A stretch of DNA of 64,000 bases from Tubiluchus corallicola (lineage: Eukaryota > Priapulida > Priapulimorpha > Priapulimorphida > Tubiluchidae). The notes beneath the pieces were generated by a model. That model was not told the DNA's origin. It made no database searches and saw only the letters and a list, made by a program, of their open reading frames with translations. The stretch covers positions 62,001 through 126,000 of the forward strand of contig JAQGDQ010000292.1 of assembly GCA_030141605.1 (NCBI GenBank). Reading direction: 5' to 3'. Positions 1-25,345 of this stretch are shown here, piece after piece. A program made the translations under genes and the position numbers. Numbering within the stretch: the first letter of the stretch is position 1; each line of letters begins with the position of its first letter.

Positions 1-180
1 AAACAATACATAATTACTGGGTAATTATTAACCTTCTTGCTTGATGCCAAGCGTTTGTTCTGACATTTTCGCATTTTATACTAACTTATTTGTTTGTTGA
101 TGCGTGGATATGTTGTTTGATCTGTTCAATAATTATTGGCCGTGAGCTTAAGTACTTGTAATAAACTTGGCATTTTATAG

Positions 181-14315
<14,135 letters not shown>

Positions 14316-14632
14316 TAAATCTCATGAGAAGTCATCATATGTTTTATTTATTTACATGTTTTGCTTATTCGCTTCAAACACTTTCTTGGTTGCCTCCTAC
14401 AACTATGTAATTGGCATGGAATGAAAAGATCTGTACTGAACTCATACTATTTTTGGAACTAAACAATTTTAGAATGTAATTGTTACAGTACCTGGGTCCT
14501 ATAGCTCTTTCAAATTTGAGTACTGTGTGAAATACAGTTATTTATTAAGTGTACATTGTACAACGATTAGTATGTACATGTTTAGTTATTACTGTCAGAA
14601 AAATTTTATGAATGCTGACTTGTAGTTTTTTC

Positions 14633-14638
14633 AATAAA
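14633..14638 (+). terminator. Poly(A) signal AATAAA of the receptor gene
   Basis: A canonical AATAAA about 320 nt after the receptor stop codon, followed by a GT/T-rich stretch (GTGTTTGCAAATTTT). It is the first canonical signal downstream, so the 3' UTR would be about 340 nt. Confidence 0.6.
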
Positions 14639-14639
14639 G

Positions 14640-17560
14640 ATCTTATAGCGTGTTTGCAAATTTTCGGTTAATGTTGTTTACGATAGACTACAGATTCATA
14701 ATTATAATTACTATCGACCTGTTATTACTGTCTCTGTTGTGGTCGACTTGTTGAGTTAATTAACCTCCCAAAAGTCAAATTGTTACATTTCTTCGTCATG
14801 ACAGATGTTTTTTAAGAAATTTTAATAGTTCATGATTGTGGTGTAGTCTGTTATACAAGCAGAATAAAACTAGATGGTTCTCGGGTATTACTGTTTGCAA
14901 AATTTCGCAGTAAGTAATACGAACTCTAATGCGATTCTTTAATAGCATAATAGATGATGTTCAGAGGTCGGAATTATAGATTTAAATCTAGCATCTAGAG
15001 AATCGAAGAAAATATGAACTGGTTATACGATCATAATTGTCTTCGCCAAAACTACAAAGAAGACTTATTACACAGTGAAATTACAGTATAATATGGCGAC
15101 ATCCAGTGGCTGCGATTAAAATAACTGATATAATTGTCGCAGTACAAAGCACAATGTATCTGACATGATTTTTCCGTTGACATTTGTCTGGTCTGCTAAT
15201 TTTCATTTGATGGCCTTTGTCTTTTTAGATCAATTTTTGACTCTTTGACCAGTGTTCCTTTGTCTGGTAATACTTCCTTTGACTGGTCGTCATTTGTTTG
15301 TGCCGGTGTTTTAATCGGTGGCCCTTTGTCTGGTGGTCCCTTGACCTACGGTCCTTTATCCGGTGGTCATTTGGCCGTCCATTAATTCAGCACTGCATTT
15401 GACAATTTTCAGTAAGTTGCATTTACTCCACCGCGCAAACTCTCACTTTTATTTATATAACGTAATTAAATCTTGTTCATCTATGAACTTGTAACACTGA
15501 ACGTTTATTGTATAGACAGATACACGTATTTATTGATTAAAGCCAGTGTTCGCGGAATCATTATTTATTTTGTGCCATAATGGATATTGATTTCTGCTAT
15601 ATTACGCTCAACATTTGACTCTATAAAACTTTTAAAGTAAATTACGTGGCGCCAATTCAACGCTCATAGCTGTAGCAATAAACTCTTATCTAATTAAGTG
15701 AGAAAATTATATTTGATTTGAAACAGCATTTAAGTGCTTAGAAACAGCTTAGGCGAAACAGTACATTTTTCATAATAGACACTTGAATTCTGTTGTTTAG
15801 ACTAGACATGCGTCAATGTATACAATCAACCAAACAAAATCAGGATCTGTTGCAGTTTGAAAACAATTACGTTGTTAAATAAATTTTTAATGGCGTAGTG
15901 CTACTGTTTATCAGCGTCGCACGTATTTCGTTAATTCATGTTAAATGTTGACAGTGCAACTATTCGTTTACAATCAAAGAATAAAGAATAAAAGCAAAAC
16001 AAGAAATGATTCAGAAGAAGAAGCAGAACTTTGCCTATGCAGGAAACATGAACTGGTTTTTGATGTTTAGATTTTCACAAGAATACGACGTGAACAGACA
16101 GTTTTATTGTGCTTTGTTACCACATCCAGACAATTGTTTATGATCTGATGTATCGTACATGAATTTCCTTAAAAACTTTTTACACAATATTTCTTTTCAG
16201 ATCTACGTGATTAACTGGCAAGAGTTTGCAAATTGCTCATTATGAATTCTTAGTCGGAATTACAGCTTTGCGTATAAGCAATGTATAAAGCCAAATGAGT
16301 GAATCATTATTGATTACGTTCTGGTCTCATTAACTCCTGTTTATGCAAATGCTATTAAATGCTAAATCATTTGCAGATTGCGTATTGTGACTGATTCCCT
16401 ATTCCTCTGTATTTCTCAGGCGAACATTGAAGTCTGTCGGAAGATTATGCTACATTACTTGCACCGTACGGATTATTTTTTTATTATTTGTTTGCTTGCA
16501 TGCTGGACAAAAATATATGATGCGTATATATATTATTTTCCTAGCTACGCTAATTAATGAGCGCGGAGGAAATTAAGACTCATTAAGACCTATCCAGACA
16601 GCTAATAAATTAATTGTCATTATTATAAATTGCTTCTACTGATTACATGTATAAAAGTTTTTGCATACGCCTGCCATCCAGTCTGTCCGTGTAGTGTGGA
16701 ATAAGGTATGTGTGAGTTTCGGTATGTCCCTTTGAGTTTGGAATGTCTTGATGTGATTGTACAAGATCTAGACAAGCGTCTGTTGGTCTGGACGCAATTA
16801 TGCACTATATGCAGGTCTGTATGTTTCTAGGCGTATGAAAGCACCTGTAGGTATTTGGACTCTCAATTCTCTGCTAATCTGCGCCGTTTGAACTGATATG
16901 GAAGACCGGATGTGCAGTGTGAACGCTCCTGGACAAGCGTTTACGGTCTTTGCCGAGTTTGCGCAGCGTCTGGATACAATACCTCGTCTGCGTACGTGCC
17001 TTTGCAAGGTCTAGACGAGTTCAGCTGCCTACAGATATTTTGCGGACCTCTCAGACGTATCTACCTACACCCGGGTATACTTCTGCAAAACCTGAGAGAA
17101 CTGTGTTGAACTGGTCAGTCTCACGCAAATGTAAATAAGACCAGTTAGCAACGCCGGCACTAAAACAATGTTGGTGAATACCCGGTTATGCATAACGTTG
17201 CGGCATCTATTATCTCATTAATGTTCTGATTGTCTCATTAACGGACTGTGCGCATGTGAATGGCTACTTTTTTTAGACACTGCAATTTAAAAACTTTAAT
17301 TTCGCATTTATTTGAAGTTAAAACAAATTTTAAGCTAAATATTACTAGCGCAAAATTTGGAATACTGGTGCAGTTCACTGGTGCAGTGAAAAAACGAGAA
17401 AGATAGTTATCATGACGATGAATTTAGAAATTCGAACGAGGCACGTAAGATCGACGCCATTTAGAAATACAGGCAATAAAGCAGACTTGATAATGTTATG
17501 TTGAGAGTAATCCTGGGCCTGCGTCTGACGAACCTGCAACAAATAAAACATTGATGTAGG
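14640..17560. other. Intergenic, no gene recognised
   Basis: AT-rich spacer between the receptor and the LINE. Apart from the minisatellite at 15,183-15,385 there is a block at about 16,660-17,110 with higher GC and many GTCTG/CAGAC words. Short overlapping ORFs lie there on both strands and none resembles a known protein; it could be the decayed 5' region of the neighbouring retrotransposon. Confidence 0.5.
15183..15385. repeat. Degenerate minisatellite, about 15-bp unit (CCTTTGTCTGGTGGT)
   Basis: Imperfect units recur about ten times: CATTTGTCTGGT, CCTTTGTCTGGT, CCTTTGACTGGTCGT, CCCTTTGTCTGGTGGTCCC, CCTTTATCCGGTGGT. One frame gives a short PLSGG-like repeat, but it is interrupted by stops, so it is not treated as coding. 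Confidence 0.7.
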
Positions 17561-17567
17561 TTTTGGT

Positions 17568-18190
17568 AAACTTGATAATATTTTGGGAAAATTTAATTCA
17601 CTGGAGGAAAGAGGTGAAAAGTTAAGTACAGATACGGATCAAAAATTTGCGAAAATAGATTTGCGCGTCCAGCAGTTAGTGGAGACCCTAGATGACCTTG
17701 AAAATAGAACACGTCGAAACAACCTAATTTTTCATGGGATCGACTATGTTGAGCCCGAGGAAACCTGGGAAGCTAGCTAAGCTATTTTGTTGGAGGTCCA
17801 TAGATTAAGCAAGTCTGCAGCAGCAAGAAAATCTGCGCCCATCATTGCAGCATTCTCTGACTTTAAACAAAAGGAAGACATTTTTTCGCCGTGAATAACA
17901 AAGAGAGAGCAACTTAGTTTCACAGCTCAAGAGGAGTTTTCCCCCAGAACAAGGACGGCACGTAAGCATCTACTGAAACAAATGCGCGAGGCCAGAAAAG
18001 AAGGTAAACGAGCCAAAGTGCGGTACAATAAACTGATTGTGGAGAATAACGTGTTTATGTATAATCACAACTTGGGAGAAATCCAGGTTGTTGAAGCTTC
18101 TCTGCGGAAATTCAACAGGAGTAAACCTACCGCTAGCAGTGAAGTTAGTAATGATCACCTGTCTGGAGCTGGACCTGTCCTACGCTCATA
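17568..18190 (+). pseudogene. LINE ORF1-like protein remnant (coiled coil + C-terminal domain)
   Basis: The first part encodes a coiled coil leading into LENRTRRNNLIFHGI, a signature of L1-like ORF1 proteins. After a stop near 17,778 and a frame change, the remnant resumes with SFTAQEEFSPRTRTARKHLL and KRAKVRYNKLIVENN, matching the C-terminal domain of such proteins, and ends at a TAG near 18,189. In the family ORF1 binds RNA as a trimer and chaperones the element's transcript. Interrupted by stops at about 17,778 and 17,892 and by frame changes. Confidence 0.75.
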
Positions 18191-18224
18191 GGTTAATAAG
18201 AAAAACTAGATACAGGTCAACGGG

Positions 18225-21200
18225 GTCAGCAGAAACTTACATTTGCTACGTGGAACATTGATGGCTTTGGAACATTATGCGAGAAAACTAAAAATGAAGA
18301 ATTTGTTAACACAATAAACCAGTTTGACCTTATTGTACTCGTTGAGACATGGCTACCTGCACAAGTGTCGTTTGATGTAGATGGTCACGACGTATATACG
18401 TTCGGACACGAAAGGACTAAAGTTAAAGGCGGTTAAGCTGTAATTGTACGTTCTGAATTGAATCAATATTTTAAAATCGTCAAATGTACACATCCTAATA
18501 TAGCTCGGTTTAAATTGACATTAACAGTATCCGTAGAAAATGTTTTATTTTGTCTTGTTTACATTCCACCTAAGAAGCCTGGGGACGTTGAAAATCCTGT
18601 ACTAGATTTACTGTACAGTGAATTGATAGAATTAACGCAAGCGATAATAATTTTGTTCTAATAGGTGATTTTAATGGTAGAATAGCAGAGTTACCTGATT
18701 TTGTTTTCAATGAAGAAGTAACAGGTGAAAAGTCATACACAACTGTACCATACCCAGAATTTTATCAAAATAATAATGCTGAAGTTTTGTCAGGTAGAAT
18801 AAATTAAGATAAAGTTATCAATACACAAGGTAGACAGCTTATTGAACTATGTCAAGAAGCCCGTTTGCGGCTCTTAAATGGTAAGGTAGGAAACGAACAA
18901 AAAACCAGCAAGTATACATACTACCATCCTTCTGGTAAATCAACAATTGATTACATAATTGTGTCAGACAGTTTACTTCAAAATTTTACTGATATGCACG
19001 TGGCACCTCCGCAAGAGTTATCCCACCACGTGTTCATTTGTACGGAAATGAAAGCTATTGTTCCTGATATAGTGGATCAGGACGTGCGAATTTATTTAAA
19101 TCAATTTCATAAATCTCTTAAATGGGATGAAAATTGTGCTGCAGTTTATCAGAATTTATTAATGTCACATAACCGTGAAGAACAAATTAATGAAATATTT
19201 AGGCTTTGTGAAGACAATAATGTTACTAGTGCCGCAGCTAATGTAAACAAATTAATTATATCTAATGCTTTTAAGCCTGGTATGAAATATTCGTAACCCA
19301 AGGTCAGTTTAAAGGGCTGTAACACCTCCAAGCCATGGATGGACAACGAATGTAAACAAATACAGACAAGGTTAAGACATTGTTTAGGCAAGTTTCGTCG
19401 TTCTACAACAAGTAAGTTAGCAAGCGATGCATATTTTCAAACCAAAAAGCAAAAAAGAACATTGTATTCAAACAAAAGAAACGGCAATATCAAGCTAAAT
19501 TAAGAATGAAATTGACTGACTATTGTTCTGCCAATTCGAAGCAATTTTGGAAACTGTTAAAAAATTCTGGTTATAAGACTGTCACTGTAACAAAAGTAGA
19601 ACCTTTGACGCTTTACAATCATTTTAAGATGTTGGCAAATCCCGTTACAGATGCACAGTTAATTAATTTTGACAATGTTTTTTGGAACGAAGTTAAAAAC
19701 TTTATAGCTAGTTACAATTTTGATGAACAATATGAGAATGACGATTGCTATTTTAATAATCAATTTGAAATGGGGGCATTACGGAAATGCTTAAGTAACA
19801 TGAAATCTGGTAAAACATCTGGTCAATTGGCAATGATTACATACCCATTGAATGTGTTAAGGAGGGATCGGAAGAACTACTAAACTGTTTACTGTAAATG
19901 TTTAATACGATATTTAACACAGGGTATTTTCCAGTAGAATGGTCCGAATCTGTTATTCTACCTATACATAAATCAGGCCCCCGTAGTGACCCACATAACT
20001 ACAGAGGCATTAGTCTTTTAAATGTTATTGGCAAGAACTACTAATTGGAAGAACTACTAAACTGTTTACTGAAAATGTTTAATACGATATTTAACACAGG
20101 GTATTTTCCAGCAGAATGGTCCGAATCTGTTATTATACCTATACATAAATCAGGCCCCCGTAGTGACCCACATAACTACAGAGGCATTAGTCTTTTAAAT
20201 GTTATTGGCAAACTTTTTAAAGCTTTAGTGTCTAGAATCTTGGGATAGCTATACCTGAAATACAAGCTGCATTCCGGCTTAACTATAGAACTGCTGACAT
20301 TTTTATTTTAAAATCCATTGTTGACACATATTTAGTAAAAAATGAAAAACTATATACTTGCTTCGTTGATTTTAGAAAAGCCTTTGATTCGGTTGATAGA
20401 AGTTGTTTGTTATACAAACTTAGTATATTAAGAATCAAGGGCAAAATCTTGCGCTGTATACTTGTACTAAAAGCTGTATTAAAACGCAGCATGGAGTCAC
20501 AGACATGTTTTCTGTTAGTTTGGGTGTGCTACAAGGATGTACGCTTTCTCCTTTGTTATTTTCATTGTATCTTAGTGATTTAGAAGCATTTTTGCGAGTT
20601 GAAGAAGTAGATCCGGTCTTACTTGTTGTTACTACTCTATGTTTGTTAATGTTTGCCGATGATTTAAGTTTAATGAGTAGTTCCAAACAAGGTTTGCAAA
20701 ACCTGTTAAACCTGCTAAGTGAATATTGCAGGAAATGGAGACTGTCAGTAAATGCTTCTAAACAAAGATTTTAATATTTGAAAAACTAAACACTGTAGTG
20801 CCTGAACAAATGCCTTTTTAGTATAATGGTAATATGTTAAAACACTGTACTGAATATAAGCATCTAGGAGTATATTTTACTGAAAATGAATATTTCAACA
20901 AGGCAATAGATCACTTGATATGTCAGGGCAACAAAGCCAAGTTTGCAGTTCACTGTAAATCAAAAACATTTGGATATTTTGACGCCAGTCTAGCAATGTC
21001 GTTGTTTGATATTTACGTTAAACCTATCTTTGATTATGCATGCGAATTCTGGGGATATAAAGAATTTGATAACTAAGAAAGGGCATGCTTAAAATATTAC
21101 AAATCAGTGTTAGGATTAAATAGCTCAACTCCTACACCTGCTGTCTTGGGGGAATTGGGCAAATATCCCATCAACCTATCAATTAAAATAAGAGTCATTA

Positions 21201-21700
21201 AGTATTGGCTGCGTTTAGTTTCACTACTAGATGATAGTCTGTGCAAGGAAGCTTATATTTTATCTAAACAATATAATTTGCCGTGGTATTTAGGGTTAAC
21301 AAAAATCTTGTCTGATATTAATCTAGTGTTTTTATTAGGAAATGATATAGTGCCATTGTATATGAATACTTTGTAGGAAGGTTGCTGAAGGAAGGTTACA
21401 AGCACGCTATGTTACCAATTGGAAAAATTCACTAACCGAAATGTCAAAGTTATCCTTTTACAGTAAATTTAAAACTTCTTTTAAATTTGAGTCTTATTTG
21501 GTAAATGTAAAGAATGTTAACGATCGTATTGCAATGACTAAGCTTAGAACAAGCGCTCACTCACTGCCTATAGAAACTGGGCGGTATATAAGACCTCCTT
21601 TCCTCGAGAGGAGCGTCTATGTACCAAGTGTAATGAAGTCGGTGACGAATGCCATTTTATTCTATTTTGCTCTTAAATTAACACCGTCCGCAACTTCTTT
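18225..21700 (+). pseudogene. LINE ORF2 remnant: APE endonuclease and reverse transcriptase
   Basis: Endonuclease: ATWNIDGFG, LIVLVETWLP, LIGDFNGR and STIDYIIVSDSLL are present; the usual catalytic SDH near the end reads SHH, so the Asp is lost. Reverse transcriptase: SVIIPIHKSG, DPHNYRGISLLNVIGKLF, motif A VDFRKAFDSVD, motif B GVLQGCTLSPLLFSLYLSD, motif C MFADDLSLM and the KHLGVYF strand. C-terminal: LGELGKYPINLSIKIRVIKYW and a C..C...H...C knuckle (LCTKCNEVGDECHFILFC). Disruptions include an in-frame stop near 18,434, a one-base shift near 18,645, a stop near 18,807, the 19,871-20,046 duplication and several later stops. Confidence 0.85.
19871..20222 (+). repeat. 176-bp tandem duplication inside the LINE reverse transcriptase
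   Basis: GGAAGAACTACTAAACTG at 19,871 recurs at 20,047 and the following roughly 165 bp are nearly identical (a few substitutions, such as GTAAATG/GAAAATG and CAGTAGAA/CAGCAGAA). It duplicates the region encoding the NYRGISLLNVIGK motif and inserts a TAA between copies. Confidence 0.9.
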
Positions 21701-21904
21701 GTAAATGCAATCACACGTTCTATTCCAGACTTTTATTTTTTTAATATTGATGACAAACTAACTTGTATGATGTAATCTCATGATGTCTCTATTCAATGTG
21801 CTGTAGCTAAATTTGTTCGCATTTGTATGTAAAATTTTGTTATATGGATGTTTGGTGTTTGATCGGCCCTATTGGCCAAAAATCAATAAATTACTACTAT
21901 TGAC

Positions 21905-24360
21905 GAAAAGGCACAGTTGTTGTTCTTGCATGTTTTTATCTGTTCTGTCAGGATTTCAAGATTGTATGTTTGTGAGACGGAATATACAGTACGGGAGACA
22001 AGAACGAGATGGGCTACAGAAGTATTATAATATTATACACCGCCGGCATTAATTACTCTACATCTATGTTAAGTGACAATAAATTTTGCCCAATTCACCT
22101 CAGAAAGCCCATCTCCGCCCGGTTCTCCCCATATAAATGAAAAGATTTACACTGGTCTGCCGATTTTATAGTGTAATGAGTAATTGTTAATGCGTTAATA
22201 CTTGTAAATTGACCAACTGCTTTATTTTAGAAGTTTTGCTTTTAGTAGTAGCAATTTACATTTATTACATCTGTAGAGCTAGTTTTTAATTACAAAACAA
22301 AATTTGTCAATAGTGCACGTAAGTCATTTTGAAAACTGGACACAAAAGACAACAAAAAATTTAAAAGCAAAAATAGATAAAGTTGCTGAGACCATAAGCC
22401 TACGTTTAGTTTAAGCTTACATATGTCTGAATACTGGACTGCCTGTCAGATTTAACAAACTGTGAGAAAAATATAAATTTATTTTATATTAATTGTTACT
22501 GTAATCACTTGAATTCCGCGAAACTTATGAAAATGTGATTGGAAAACCAGGTCGCTTGTTCTTATAGATTTTCGCTTAATTTGCAGGGTGGCTGAGTTAT
22601 GTCACGTTGTTAATGTTATTTCTGCATCTCTCCGATCAGGTTTGCTGCATCAGTGAACGATTCAATACGTCTTGGATATATTTCCAACCTAGTGCACCAC
22701 AAGTGTTGTAGACGCTATAAGGAATCACTCCATGACAAAAATCTTCCGATTTGTTCGGCGAAATTGAAGAAGTGGCCTATTCATCATGCTCAAGATCAGA
22801 CTCAGAGGTTACTAGAGATTTGCTTTCCTAATGACAAACAATTCATGACCGCATTACTTCATGATCCTTTCTTCATTTGTATTCTGGTCATGCAGCCACT
22901 GTGTAACTTCTCGTGGTAAAATAACGCACCGCACAGTGCACACATGGCTCTGCTTCAGTCAGTGTATATAGCCTCTGTCAAGAATTGACTTGTGAATGAT
23001 AAAGATGCGTCTGATAATAGAGAAAAATCGGCATTGCCGTGAATTTATGGAAAGCCATGAAAAGGAATTTATGTTGACTTCGACGCTCTAAGCAAATGAT
23101 AAATTTTATTCGAAATGAGCTATTATTTTTTTTTTATATGGAAGAGCCATAAATGGTGCTGGAACACTAAAAACTCAAAACCGTTACAAATTAAGCTGGT
23201 GGCAGACGAATTTAAAGTGTGAGCAATTTGCAAAACAATTATAAATGTAACTATAACGTTACCACGTCGTGCGATAAAACGTGTTAAAGAATTGAAAATG
23301 TGATGTCGTCCTGGGAGAATCGTTCGTAATTATGTGCGTGTACATGTAGGTAAGTAGCAGCTTACTTTTAGTTACTTTTTTGTAAATGTTGAAAGAAAAC
23401 TTAACTCAACTTGCAAAAAACACAAATAAAACAATAACACCCAAACTATTAAAGTTCCTCAACACAATCGACGACAGGTTTTACAGAAGGTAACTGTGAA
23501 AACTATTTTATTTAATTCTTTGTTTGATGTGTCTATATTGGTCTCATTTTTCTTCCACCCGTTTCTTGGACACTATTTTACTTTGTACCCACGTGGAAGC
23601 CTTCTACTTTAATAATCTTTTACCACTTGCATATTACTAAAATTTTTGCTTCCATTCTTTCTGAATCTGCATGTTTATGATTTCAAGTTTTGTTTCTATG
23701 ACTGGGTTCTATGCTTACAAGTACCAGACGAAGTGCATGTATACAAACAGTTATTACTCTAAAATACGTACACCTGATACATGCATCCTTTACAAATTGG
23801 ACATTATCAGGCATGTATAACGCTAACGCTAAAAACGACATAATCCATGTCATAACAGCTTGACTTCAAGTGTCCCGTTGCTCCATGCTTAAACTGGCTA
23901 TGCTTAGCGTTCATATTAACGATCAACTACGCTTTTTTATACTCCTGTCATGACCACGTTTTAATTCAATGCTTAGAATATACTAGTGCATTTTCGCTTC
24001 TATTACTTCTATGTGGGTTATTTTCAAGATAACGGATGTTGCTTTACACAGTTGTAGAGCTTAAATTACGATTCTAGCCAACAATTATAGTATAGTTTAT
24101 TTAAAAAATTATGTTAGTTTCACTGTTGTAACACTGTTACTTGACATTTACATGGTGGTATGTTCATCCTAGGTCATTCGTATCGTGTATCTGAGGCTCT
24201 CCCTGAAAGGAAAACACGCAGCCACGTTGTGGAATATCTTGGCAGGTTGCTTAAAACGACTTTATTAGGTGCTCAGTGGGGGGAGGCTTGCTGCGGACGA
24301 TTGCAATAAATCGTTCTGTCAGAACTTCTAAATCACTAAAGATATATGTTTCATTTTTAG
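21905..24360. other. Intergenic, nothing clearly recognised
   Basis: AT-rich spacer. A longer open frame at 22,653-22,919 (+) encodes a basic, Cys/His-containing stretch (NDSIRLGYISNLVHHKCCRR) that may be a remnant of a gene or element, but no family is recognised. No RNA gene was seen. Confidence 0.4.
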
Positions 24361-24366
24361 TCATTT

Positions 24367-24414
24367 AGAGAAGGGGGAGGGAGGAGAGAGGGGGAGAAAG
24401 AGAGAGCGAGAGAG

Positions 24415-24447
<33 letters not shown>

Positions 24448-24485
24448 GCGGGAAAGAGACGGGAGAACGAGAGAAAGAGAGAATG
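24367..24485. repeat. Purine-rich (GA)n microsatellite
   Basis: About 120 bp almost entirely of A and G on the plus strand (GGGAGG, GAGAGA runs). The minus-strand Leu/Ser-rich ORFs across it are artefacts of the repeat. Confidence 0.9.
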
Positions 24486-24699
24486 TACGGGACTACTGAT
24501 GGTGCCACATCGCCTGCAGTGATATGTTGTATAACTGGTGCACAACGTGGAGCCTTAAAATTAATGTGCAGACAAACATGTTTTAGGCAATTCAAATACT
24601 GCGGCAATCACGTTCCCTAATTTAAAAAAGCGATACAAAGTAATACAATGTGTCTACTGCAAAGTTTTGGATGTGATCGTAGATTTATCATTCGCCTAA

Positions 24700-25345
24700 C
24701 ACAACGCTTACAATTGATATAGTGGCACAAGCGTCTGCAATCATCTTGGCAGTTATCTTGAAATCCTACTTGAGGCGATTGTTGTAGGCATTTTTAAGCA
24801 TTACCTATGGATTCCTTGACTTTGAAAACCTGTATTTATACACCAAAATCGTCATCTAAACTATCCACGGCCATCTTGTCGGCATCTTGCAAATGGTGGT
24901 TATATTAGCTATTTTTCGTTGACCTCATATACCAAATTGAGCAAAAATTAGTAAGTTTTTCACCATTCTGTTAGACTGCATATGTCGGGGCCCTTCAAAT
25001 CCAGCGGCCATTTAGTTTTTCTTTATTAAACTGTTAAATCGCTTTGCATTTGCATATTTTTGGGAGTCTAGTAGGAGCTTTTTAGATTCAGCAAAGTTGA
25101 ATTAATAAAAATAATTTACTTTTTGTTTTTGTAATATATCTCGAGATGAAAATTGCATGCTCAGCATAATTTCATTTTGTGTGGCGGCTTTTTTTGAAAA
25201 AAAGTAACCTATGCGGATTCTTTATTTCCAACTACCCTAGACTAGTCTTAATTGCTTCTTAATGATAAGTTTTCTGGGAAATTTCAGCCTTTTCATTTAT
25301 ATGGTTCGCAGCCATTATAAACTTGGCAGCCATTTTGTTTTTTGC
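24700..25345. repeat. Degenerate repeat region with recurring GGC(A/G)GCCAT(C/T)TTG-like words
   Basis: Words such as GGCCATCTTG, GGCATCTTGC, GCGGCCATTTAG and GGCAGCCATTTTG recur at about 24,745, 24,870, 25,005, 25,180 and 25,320, roughly every 125-175 bp, within otherwise diverged sequence. It looks like an old tandem repeat. The words resemble the YY1 core but no function is claimed. Confidence 0.4.

Larger units (their letters stand above)
17560..21900 (+). mobile_element. Degenerate non-LTR (LINE) retrotransposon, ORF1 + APE endonuclease/reverse transcriptase
   Basis: About 4.3 kb reading rightward: an ORF1 remnant (17,568-18,190), an apurinic-type endonuclease (about 18,225-19,100), reverse transcriptase motifs (about 19,820-20,900), a conserved C-terminal region with a Cys/His knuckle, and a 3' end AATAAATTACTACTAT at about 21,886-21,900, a short TAC-type tail. 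The element is dead: it has many stops and frameshifts and a 176-bp internal duplication. It resembles two-ORF LINEs without RNase H; the exact clade needs a tree. The 5' end is not defined. Confidence 0.85.

Noticed and set aside
16798-17138. Overlapping ORFs on both strands in a GC-richer block
   Set aside because: Three overlapping frames on opposite strands, none with a recognisable motif; more likely decayed repeat sequence.
24357-24607. Minus-strand Ser/Leu-rich ORFs
   Set aside because: Produced by the GA microsatellite.
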